Of a stretch of DNA of 32,011 bases, positions 12,901-24,116 are shown one piece after another. The position numbers and the translations under genes are program-made. The notes beneath the pieces are model-generated. The model did no database searches, was not told the DNA's origin, and saw nothing but the letters and a program-made list of their open reading frames with translations. The DNA is from Sphacelaria rigidula (taxonomy: Eukaryota; Phaeophyceae; Sphacelariales): the NCBI GenBank assembly GCA_964200075.2, contig CAXNAA020000042.1, positions 1 through 32,011 of the forward strand, given 5' to 3'. Numbering within the stretch: position 1 is the first letter of the stretch; the number at the start of each line of letters is the position of its first letter.

Positions 12901-15900
12901 ATTACACCACTTTGAAATCAAGTTATTCGTGTTACCATCCCAAAGCAAAGCAGTTCATATTGCACGGTGACAAAGCTACAGTCAACCATGTCACAATGAT
13001 ATATATCATATTCCTCCCCATAATACACCATGTCCAGTGGACGTTTGGGGCCTGATGATCCATGAGCAAACGATCGTGCACAACGTTGTTTGTACAGTAC
13101 CTGAAGAAAGCCACCCATTTGTTGCTCGCTAATGGACGCAAAATTCTGGAGAGTCAAGCCGTGCGGGGCAAGCGCATCCACCACCTGCTGTACCCTGGCG
13201 CCAGCCTACACGCGAGGCGGTCGCACGAGCAGACAGTAACGGCGTTTGAAGTCATACAAAGCTTTGTTCTCGCCGCATAAATTGTCATTGTCAGCACCAC
13301 CGCCTCACTGAACTTGGAAGATGCGATGTTTGACTGGTTAGATGTCCCTCACTGTTTCACGCCTACACCGCCAGACGTGGGGCATGTGAACACTAACTTA
13401 CGTAAACTCTAGTGTCGATTACGATAGTACTATCCGCCTAGATCCCAAAGGCCGGCCAGCGTCGTCCCTAGGCCTGGATGCACGGTCATAGGGTCACTTC
13501 ATCCCAAGCTTACTCAACTACTGTCGATTTATTCACGTGCTCAAGTTCGCGGCTACGTCTCGCTCTCTCTCACCTCTACGGTGACGGTACCTCGCGCCTT
13601 GTCCACCTCAAGAATTCGATCGCACTGACCTAGGGAAAGCATGGTGCCCTCACTCAGCCCACAGCCATTCGGGGATAGCGCGCTACCTACCACCCGTACG
13701 CTCTCGCCAGCCTCGTGAGCGTCTCTAATTATACGCTCCACCTGAAATCAACAACGATAACCGCACATTACGTATATGGTGAAAGTTCATTTTCCTCTAC
13801 GGACATCCTTGTCGTGGTGGGAGCTCTTCTCTTTTATGTATAATAGTAGTATCCTGTAATGAGGTTACGGTGCTGTTATGGTAAGCACGGGCTCGCTAGA
13901 CAAGGCAAGGGTCCAGTCCGCAGACTGAACAGCCAGGTAGGACAACAGCAACCGACTCACACAAGACGAGTTCGGCAAATACCAAATACCTCAGAATGAT
14001 CTCACACGCAGGTTGTATCTTCTTTATTATTTGGTTTCGACCTTCCAGGATCCACTCAATCAATCCAATCTCACGCTCAGTAAATCATTCTTACCATGGT
14101 AGACTTCTCGCTGAGAGAGAGCAGTAGATGGTAGTGTCAGAGGGTGGGGTTTCGTTCGTGCGAGGACAAACGAAGCCGACATCATCTCTGCAATATACAA
14201 GTTCACACTAGTACCTGACCAACTCTGAGCAGACCTGCAGTCTTAGATCCTAGAATACCCTAGATGCAAATAGCCGGACTCATCAACGGATCTGAAGCGG
14301 CATGGCAACAGGCTAACATGCGTCTTCATGACACTAACCCACCCAGACGAACCTTTATTACAGCTGCGAGGATTTATCCTCAAAGCAGCGGAAACCAAGG
14401 TTTTTTCTTTACCCGTAAAGAGCGGCTAATAAAGCATACCTAAGGAAAATAATTCCGTACCCAACAGTCCCGTACCCACTCCCACACCTCAAACGAAGGG
14501 AAGCATAGACTGCTTCGAGGAGCAGAAAAACTGCTCCGAAACGCGGGAGCATAAACTCCTTGTGCGTGCTAGCGATCAACGAAGAAGCATAGATTTCTTC
14601 GGCGTCCTAGCAAAAATTAAGGGGGGGAAACAGGGAGGTACAACAGGGAGCAGAGCTCTAACCTGGGGTAATCTAAAGGTACAACAGGGAGCAGAGCTTC
14701 AACCTGGGGGAATCCAAAGGTACAACAGGGAGCAGAGCTTCTACCTTGAGGAATCCAAAGGTGCAAAAATTGCAAGATCAGGAATCTGAAAATCGGTGAT
14801 CCAGCGAGATCGAGCGCCAGCCGCAAGGGGATATCATAGCTCCAGCAGTCGTAGATGTTGGTCGTCTTCAGTAATTCTTCGATCGTCGTCCGATGTAGGT
14901 CGCGCTATTGTGATGTCGTAGAAGAGGGTCGTGGTGGAGAAGGGAGGGCAAACAATGCTACAGAAAGGGCGTACTCATTTGTTGCTTGCCTTCGTCATTT
15001 GACCATTGACCACGCATCCCTTTCGAGACGGAGCACGATGAGTATGAGAAGGAATCCCAGATCGCTCCGAGATTTGAACCCGCGATCCAACCGTCAGGAG
15101 GTTTCGAAGCATGAAAAATAAAAAGTCGTGTTCGTGAAGCTTTAATTCTTCGCGTACCTTCGAAACCAAGTAAAGCCAAGTGATATTCGTGGGGTTCGGC
15201 AATACATTACACATCACACTTCCACGACGAGAACAAGACCAGACAAATACCAAAATGCTCTGCAATGCTTGCTCAATCAAGCTACAGAAAGGGAGGGGGG
15301 CAACAGTCGCGACGAAGGAGCGTGGTTCAAAGCGGGGCGTGGACGTCGTGGGTGTGGTCGATGTTGCGCTGAAGACCACGGCGAAGTCCTTTGGACTCAA
15401 GGCGCTGGAGGCACCAGGATCCGCATGGTGCAGATGAGCTGGTGGTGTATAGTGCTGGCCGGAGCTCGAGCTGTTTGGGTCCAGGGTCATCGATGAAGCG
15501 CACGATATATGTGTCGGCCGAAACCAGGTTAGCGGAGTGGGTCTGATCCAACCACCAGAGATCGTCGCTGCCTTCGAACCAAAAGTAGCTGCCCTTGGGT
15601 AGTATTCGCTGGTTTGCGAAGAACTTCGTCTTATAAGTCTTGGTGGGTACAAGGTTCGTAACCATCAGCGACGAAGCGTAGTCCCTGATCGCGGTGAAGT
15701 TCGCGGGCTGCTGCGCCACGACGCATGTTGCGATATTTCTCGTTGTGAGCAAGATGCTGATGTTGGGATTGCGTCCAATGTAGGAGGATTGCACCGCGGT
15801 GCAATTGAAGGTGGGATTCGCGTTCCCAAGACGCTCTCCGGAGACCGTGCCAGTGTATCTTATACACGACAGCGATTCTGCCACCTCGACCACGGGTTAT

Positions 15901-18900
15901 CTGGTGGCCGGAGATGGTGGACACGGTCAATCAAAGAGGCTCTTCCGTCATGTCGTCGGTTGTAACGTGGTAGGTCGGGGACTTGGTCGAGTAGCTGTTG
16001 AGAACATACTATGTGAGTCCGGCAGGCAGGTACTTGGGCATGTCACTTGTATCATGCGAGTTCGTGCAGGGTTTGCACCTGTGCACGGAGACGCGGGGTT
16101 TGGTGTCCTTGCCCCGGAAGTCGCGAGGCAAGTCGAGATAGAGCAGTTTATCACCAACGGCTTTATCATTCGGTGATGATGACGATGGTCCGACTGTCAG
16201 GATCTTGAATGGTCCTGTGCAATCGAGGGACAATTTTATCTTCAAAATTGTTTCGTTGGCTGCCTTGCTGGTGCCTTGGTGGGTGGTCGACAAACTGTTG
16301 TAGATCCAAACCCAATCACCAACTTTCCAGTTGGGGCGTTTGTGCATGAGGTTGTAGAGAGTAGTGTTAGATTTCTCCAGGCGCGAGGCGTTGATAGCGT
16401 GTTGTTCGCGCACGAAGGTAAACGCTTTGCGTTGTCGTGCATGCGCCAGCTCGTGGTAGGATATCTGGTCCTGATCCAATCCTTGGTGGCCGTCGAAGGT
16501 GTGTCGCTCAAAGACGGTGATGGGCAGCCGAGGGTAATGTCCAAGATGGAGTTCGCTCGGAGAAAGGCCTGTGGCGGCCTTAACCGAGTTGTTGTAGGAC
16601 AACATGATGTGCGAGATATGTAGGTCCCAGTCGTTTTGGCGGTCATTGATGATGTGATGAACTCTTTCGGTACCACCGTTATCGTTCGGATGGTCGGTGC
16701 TCGTGGCAATTTTGCGGATGCCCAGGAGCTTGTAAAGCACACCAGAGAGATCTGAGCAAAAGAACTGACCATTGTCTGAAAGGCGTCGCTTTGGGCAACC
16801 GTAGTGCTTAATGTAGTCGTCGACCAATATGTCGGCCGCTCCGGCGGCAGTGAAATCTGCAGCGGTTACCACGTACATGGACGCGTGGCGGCTGAAGCGG
16901 TCAGTGAAAAGTAAGATGTAGGTGTTGCCGCGACCTTTGGTCGGTAGAGGGCCAACTTCAAGGTGGCCTGGCTCGTTGGGGAGTCCCATAGAGATGACGG
17001 GCCACCGTACTGTCTGCCATGAAGTCTTTCGGGCTTGGCATTCGAAGCATCGCCGAATCCAGAAGCGGGTGAAAAATTCCATGCCAACCCACCAGTAGAA
17101 GCGTTCCATGAGTGTTAGCGTGCGGGTGACGCCAAGTGACATGACAAGTCTGTGTGGCAGCCTTTCATGACCCAGGGGCGCATTAAAATGGGACATATAT
17201 GCGCGTTGTTTCGTCGTCGAGTAGTCGTGCGTGGCGTCCCGTGGTTGAGACGGAAATTGTGCCTGTCAAACGCGTGGGGCGACGCACGAGTACTTGCACA
17301 CCTTCTTCCGAAAAGGGTGCCTTTACGCACGAGCTCGTATACGTCAGAAATAACTGGTGATGGCAGTGTGCCAACCAGGGCCAGAAGGGCGGATGGAAAA
17401 GGGACTGGACAGTCGAGTTGTAAGTACCGGATGGCTGCGCGACATAGCGGTTCCGCGTTTTGTTCGCGAGCCCAATCGCGGTGAGAGTAGCTGGCGAGAA
17501 ACTCGTGTAGTTGACCATCCGCTGGCGAGCCGACCGAACATGGTGAGGCAGGCGGCGGGGGAATAGGCGACGGGGTAGAAATGTCGACGTCAATATCTGT
17601 CCCGGGAGCAGGAGCTAAGCCGTCAGCTCCGTGCTCGCGAGCGGTAGATGTTGGCGGCGCCGTCATGGGCGGCGGGGCTGTATCAGTGCGCGGCAAAGAT
17701 TGTCCGTGGCGCGTGGTGCACGTTGCAGAAGTTTTCGCGGAGCGCTGTGAGTTGGTCCGTGGAACTTGTGCTGCGTGGCTCGTGGAATTTGCAGGTGTTA
17801 TCGGTGGCGGCCGGGCACTCGAGGTGGTGCGGGCGGCAGACCGGGAGCGAGTGTTGTCGGAGATTAGGTGGGTGATTGGAGGTGTCTCCGCGAAGAGCTT
17901 CGCGCGAGTACCGAAAGTGCGGGAATCGACAAAATCGGGGGTAGTGGGCTTTAACCCACCCAAGACGGCATCATATGGTAGAGGGCGAGGTCCTCCCATA
18001 TGCATACCAGTTTCCGGGCACTGCAGGTTGAGGGCGTGAACGGGCGTTGAAAAACGTCTAATCGCGTAAATTCAAGGTTCATCGGATTCCAAAGGTCCCT
18101 CCAGGTCCTATTAGGCTTCATTTTCCCGTATTTCCGGATACAAGCTTCGCCGTTGCACTTAGCATTTCTTGGTGTCACGCTCCTTTGATTAGAGCCCGAC
18201 GACTAGACACACTGCTCCTACCTTTTTGAGCACACAAGTTGCGTACGATTATCATGTCACACAGACATAACGCTGCCTCTTCCCCTCAATTGAGAAACCA
18301 ATCGCTTCGTCGGACACGAAGTAAAACCCCTGGCGGTTCGAAATCTTTTGATATGAGTGTCGCGTCACCTTCAACTATTCGCCGCACGTACGCGAGCGCT
18401 GTTCGATCTTCGGGATCTGGAGACCAACCTTCGAGCGATGCTCGTTCTTCGGGGCTTGACGACAAGACTATGACGCCGCGACCTGTTCTCTCACGTACCG
18501 ATTCGGACTCAGAGAACAGGCTTGTGCCACCGGCCGAGTCATTGGCTCCTGACAGACATGTCAGCGAACCCATAACGGTGGATCCCGTAGCACTCCCCTC
18601 GCTGCGGCCTGTTCTTCCGAATCCCGATGTGGAATCCGAAGTCAGGATTGTGCCCCCAGCCGAGTCGATGCCCCTGGACACACGCGCCCAGCTTGGCCCT
18701 GTAACGGTTGCTTCAACCGTGGCACCCCGTCGAACGACGATTGACAAATCTCGAGACGACTCAGTCCCGACAAAGCGTATCGCTTCTGGAGCAAGAGATT
18801 TTGTCACGCGGGCTTCTTCCGTTACGGACCCCCATCGCACGACTCTCGGCAGTCCCATGCGCCCTGCTGCGCAGTCCAATGTCGGACCAGCAGTCGCGGC

Positions 18901-21900
18901 CATGCATTCTGCCCTGCAGAATATGCATGACACTTCATCGGCGTCGGCGCACACGCCAGTCTCAGCTCTAATCGAGGCATTTTCGGCTTATGCCAGGCCA
19001 CGCTCCAAGACCAATGGACGTCTGCTCACGTCTGCTCACGTGCAATTCAACGATGATTCTGCACCCGCCACGCCCAAACCCGCACGTTTGGCGCCCCGAT
19101 CGGCGACATCGCGCCCTCCGTTCGTCTCTCATGAAAAAATCAACCAACACGAGTCTAGCCCCTCCTCCACTTCAAACCAAAGTCTTGCTCGCGCTCCTGA
19201 ACGGCGCCGCACACCGACAGTTGGTCACGACCACGTCACACGTGCTGGCAGTTCCAAGGACAACTCCCAGCACAGCTTGAATTCATCGCGCGTTTTCGCA
19301 CGCCCGAAGAATGTCGCTCATGGTCGCATATATGACGGTAGTTCACGACACAGTTCTAATTCATCGCGCGCTCCGAAGCGCTCGGTGAATGTCGACCGTG
19401 ACCGTACTCACGATGATGATTCGCGGCACAGATCAAGTTCGTCGCGCGTTCACTCGCGCTCGAAGAACACCGATCATGCAACCGCGCGCACCCCTCCTAC
19501 TCCGCATCCTTCACGCCGCCATCATTTACGCAATGATAATACTGTACATGCTGCCGACATCCAGAATGTATTTTCGGACATGTCACCGGCTCTTGAATCC
19601 TCAATTGGGGGATCCAGCCGTACTTCATCACATGACCGACGACCCCGCAATGACCGCGACCCGCCGCCCCGCTCTGATGCTGCGATTATCCGTTCCCTTC
19701 AACAACGATTGACAGATCTCGAGCGAGAACTAGCAAAGTCAACAATGGAGAACAAGAGAACCACCGCCGCTGCCGCCAAGATCACGGTGCAGAACACAGG
19801 CGTTATTGCAGCTGCTGCTGCCGCCACAACTGCCGCTGCCGCCGCTGCTACCTTGGCCGCTGCGCGTCCCGCCACGCCAACTACAGTCACGGCTCCAACA
19901 ACCGTTGCAGCCCCGTCTACCGTCGATACCGACGCAGATAGTGATCCAACCCCTGGCCCAGTCACGGATGCCCCCGTGCGCTCGCCCCCGTCTGTGGAGG
20001 ATCGGAGGATCTCCGTCCGCTCGGCGACGAGCATTGCCCCACTGGCCTCCTCTTGAGGCTGTTCCGGAACCGCCCCCGCGCGGAGCAGCTGATGCTCATT
20101 GAGGATTACGCCTCACAAGCCCCAGCACTTGCAAAAGATATCCTCGACCAACAACGAGAAGCTGACGCTGCCGCTGTCCACCTCCTTGTGGAGGAACACG
20201 CAGATAGGCAAAAGGATCCCCAGCGGCAGGCTTCCCACGCTGAATCCACGAATACGGCTGCCCAATGCGCGCTCCAGGAAGGTCGTACTGCTGCCATGGC
20301 GGCTCAGAGACGGGTGCGGGGCCTGGAAGATCACATCCGACGGACTGCTCACGAAGCGGCTACGTCGGTGGCGCGCTTGACCAACCATCAGGCCTCTCCG
20401 CCGTCCACCGGCAACCTGCTCAGTGCTCACCCTCCTCGCCAGCCTTCGGCCCAAACGGCCCAGCCCCAGACCGGTCAGTCATCTTACACTATCCCACGTA
20501 AGTCTGACCAACAGTCGTATGCTGCGCACGTGCGATAGTTATGTGCGCGTCGCATCTCTTCTAGATCTAAGCTGTCGACATAACGACATCAGTCAGTCAT
20601 CTCACAGAGAGCGACCTGGAGTTGGTGGGGTGGCCCGGAGATATACCCCACTACGATAAAACAACCTGGCAACAATTTGAGGGCGTGACAACTTCGCTTA
20701 CGGAGGTAAAACAGTAAACATTCCACCGTATTTATCTAGATTTGGCGGAACAAACGGCCGCCCACAAAAACGTTTGAACCACAGGAGAAAAGGTACCGCG
20801 TTCTTCTTTCGCGCCCTGTACGGACATTTGACAGTTTTACAAGCCACGAACCAGCATCAGCCATATCATACAGCGCAGCGAGGAGGAGGTGGGATAGCCT
20901 AAGGTGTCTTACAGCCGAAGATGCGGTACACAGCAATGGTCAAGGCAGTGTACGAATTCATGGGTAAGACCAAGATGGTGCTGTTTTCAAGCTATCTTGT
21001 ACAAAATATATATATCCTATGCAGATCCTTTACTTCGAAAATAGGATACTCGTGCTTCTTCTGCTTTGAAACACCGACGCCTTTCGGCGAACCACATGTA
21101 CTGGTACGAATTTTGAGCCTTTTTCATGTTGACAATAGTGTGTTCGTGCTTGCTCCAGTGTGAGGACGCCCAAGGGCAGGCATCATGGATCTCAGCAACA
21201 ACGAGGATCCCCGCATGGCTTCGTATATCCTGCTCTCTGTGATGTAGTGTGAGTACTCGTGCAATCAAGACTTCGATTATCCATCAGAAATGAAGCGCTT
21301 TCAAGAGCTCCAGAAGTCATACATCTACACCAACATCGCAAATGCTGGTACATGGAATTCTTACTCGCGCATAGTCACTAGAACACGTGCTGATACTATC
21401 GCCACTCCCCAGCCTGAACATCACCGAAATTTGAGTTTGAACCCCTTCCTCATTTTGCTCTCGTTGTTGCGACGACTGTTATTGTCGGACCACCCCCATC
21501 GCGTGTGCTAACGGTGTTGCCGTGTCGAAAAAGAGGGAACGATGACCGCCCACAGCAGGGTGCTCGATGCAGACGAGAAGGGACAACCGCGTGCGCGCAC
21601 ACTCCAGGAACAAACGTACACTGTTTCTTCTTGTTGAAATGCGGTACAACAAAGGCTCCATAGCGTACATCCGTCTCACCTCTTGTGTGGACTCCGGCTG
21701 CAAGTATGCCTTGGTCTTGACAGAGTGTGTTGACGACCAATTTTCAATCTCAACCTCGGAGGTACCATCTTCCGCGGCCTGTCCAAAACAAGACGGGAGG
21801 AGACTTTTTTTTTCGACAACACGGCGCAAGCACAAAACGCGACATGAGCTCGTACAAAGATCGATGGATGCTGGTGGACTTACACACAGCTAGCAGCCTC

Positions 21901-24067
21901 AGCTGCAGCATGCAGTTAAAACCGTTAGGATATTCTCGAAGATCCCAGCGTACATTAGAACCCAGCGGTTTTACGTGATATCCGGGCGGGATTCAAACCA
22001 TAAGTACAGTGCAGCATCGGCTGTCATTTTCAAAACTGTCGCCGGAGTAAGCGGGCAAATGCTGCGCTTGAATTTAGTGTCACTCTTGTCGCCACTCATC
22101 CGGAAGCAAGCACTGTAGGGTCAACCAACTCGACGAAGCATGAACTCGCACAGATGATGGGTACACGACTGCACGTTACCCTTGAAGTTAATTTGCGTCT
22201 TACCTACACAGCGCAAGGGAAGATGTTTCAGGATGTGCTGTGTGAGTAGAGCTATCGTCAACTCTCTGTGGGGTGTTTTGGCATAGTAGGTGCAGTGCTG
22301 CCGCCGTGCCCCGATGGTCTAACCTACCGGGGTATACTGTATACTGCATACTGTATCCCGGAGCCGGTTAGGGAAGAGTAGGGTGTTCGATTCCTAGCAG
22401 TAATTTTGTTTCTCGGGAGCGCAGTATCTGATTTGCGCTGGAGAAATTGTGAGGACGTTGAGTAGCATAAATAGGTCGTCGCTGTTGTTCTTAGACGAGA
22501 GTCGACGCGGTGCGGGAGAGCTCATGGTCATGATCCAATTGAAATACCAAAACGTAAGGCGTGCACCGGGAGAGAGATGGGTTGATCCCTCCCTTGAGAC
22601 TCGAGACTGAGGACTCGTTCCGAGAAAGACGAGCAGTCGGAAGTGTGGCGGAGAAAAAAGAGTGTGGGCGAAACGAACACTAAGGCTGGCATGACAAGCA
22701 CGGCGAATTCGCCGCACACGGATCTTGCTGGCGACTGTAGCTCTTGGGGTCTTGTGGCACACTTGCGGTTTGCACTGTTGCTGAATCCCAGACGTGATGC
22801 AGTCATCAGGTAGGTCGCTTGTAAACTGTAGCATGGTGTCGACAAGCCTTTTTTTTTTTTCGTGTTTGAATCTAAGCATGGCACTGTACGGTGATTGTTA
22901 CGGGCTGTACCGAGGCCAAATAAGGTACGCTGTGACGCCACAGTATTCACACCATTGTCCAATATACTTGGCGTTAATTGATCCGATTCGCGACGTGCAA
23001 TACATGTACTGCATGTCGGCAAACCTTTTGCAACGGACCGCCCATGATCCGTTGAGGGCGTGCATTCCTCTGGTGTTTCATTAAAACAACGTGGCGCTTT
23101 CGTATAGATAGAGGGCTGTGCATTTGATTACAGCATCAACAGCATAGCGGTATCAAGAACGGAAACGCCTAGGTTCGATCTGTACTCAAGTTCAAGTCAA
23201 AATACAAGATTTGGCAAATATCGGGCGCCTTTTCTGAGTTTTCAACCATTTTTCACGCCCATGGGCACGATCTCTCCGTATCTCCGCGGGAATAAGCGGA
23301 CTCTGATTTGGTTCAAGAGAGCGCTGTACCCACTATTGAAATGGTTGTTACGTATCACATTACATCTCAAGGAGGATATGCGGAATTTGAGGTTTACACC
23401 GCGTAAGGCGTGATTCGTTTGGACTTGACACAGTGCGCTGTGCTGCCATTTTCTGATCAATTTATCGGACATTAGCTGATACTCTGGAAATGCAGCCGTT
23501 GTCCCAGGATAGGAGTACTGAAGGGAAATAAAAAAGGCGAACACTTGCTAATGCAGAGGAGGCTCGACAAAGGGAGGACATGAAGAAAGAGGGCGAGTGC
23601 AAACAGAGTGAATTGAAAAAGCGAGAAACAGAACAAAACTTGAAAGAAAAGGAAACGAAATAAATAGAAGAGGAGGGGAAAAAGAAAAGAAGGGGAAGTA
23701 GAAAGGCGCGAAGATACGTCTTGTACCGGTCCCGCCAAGAACAAAAAAGAATGACCGACCCCCGCGTGATGGCTGCAAATAAGGAGGCCGTGCAAGGTAA
23801 AGCAAAAAACGAAAAAATGGGGCCGATACGCATGTACAAAATATATAGGCCGGGCGTTAATAGTCATGCACTGGCCTTTCCAGAGACAAGACTCGAAAAA
23901 AGTAGAAGCCAGCATATCAAAATTTTCCCTCTGATTATCTCACATTAGCTGATTGCAAAAATCCAGCCCGTGGTCAGGAGAAGCAAGAAAAAAACAGAGT
24001 AAGAAAGGAGGAAAGAAACAGAAAAAGACAGAAGCAACAGCCACAGAAAGGAAAGAAGAAATGAAGC

Positions 24068-24116
<49 letters not shown>

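Larger units (their letters stand above)
15327..20538. mobile_element. Rearranged Ty3/gypsy chromovirus remnant
   Basis: On the minus strand, 18005 down to 15327 carries the 3' half of pol. On the plus strand, 18239-20538 carries a gag-like frame. The gag-like start and the truncated 5' end of pol face each other near 18.0-18.24 kb. Protease, reverse transcriptase and RNase H are absent from the window. No convincing LTR pair was found by eye. Multiple frameshifts and stops in pol show it is inactive. Confidence 0.85.
13742..21679 (-). other. GLDH: Giant GLDH intron (7,938 bp) hosting a Ty3/gypsy remnant
   Basis: The donor at 21679 (GTGAGA) and acceptor at 13742 (TTTCAG) are both good and join in phase 0 (QPESTQE to VERIIRD). 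The retroelement remnant occupies about 15327-20538. Its flanks (13742-15326 and 20539-21679) hold small hairpins, a 41-bp tandem repeat and otherwise unrecognised sequence. Confidence 0.85.

Noticed and set aside
15040-15110. tRNA-like B-box (GGTTCAAATC on the minus strand)
   Set aside because: The T-arm pairs poorly and no acceptor, D or anticodon arms can be drawn. The surrounding bases form a different palindrome (GATCGC...GCGATC).
14975-15652. 225-codon open frame on the minus strand
   Set aside because: It overlaps the pol C-terminal block in another frame and has no recognisable domain.
18286-18954. 222-codon open frame antisense to the gag-like gene
   Set aside because: It looks like a shadow of the GC-rich plus-strand frame, with no conserved motif.
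22300-22400. tRNA or SINE signal (GTGTTCGATTCC near 22390)
   Set aside because: Only a B-box-like string is present. There is no convincing A-box spacing or cloverleaf.
22394-23022. GLDH first exon in open frames at 22.4-23.0 kb
   Set aside because: No frame gives a convincing presequence with a donor in the right phase. The candidate at 24521-24751 fits better.
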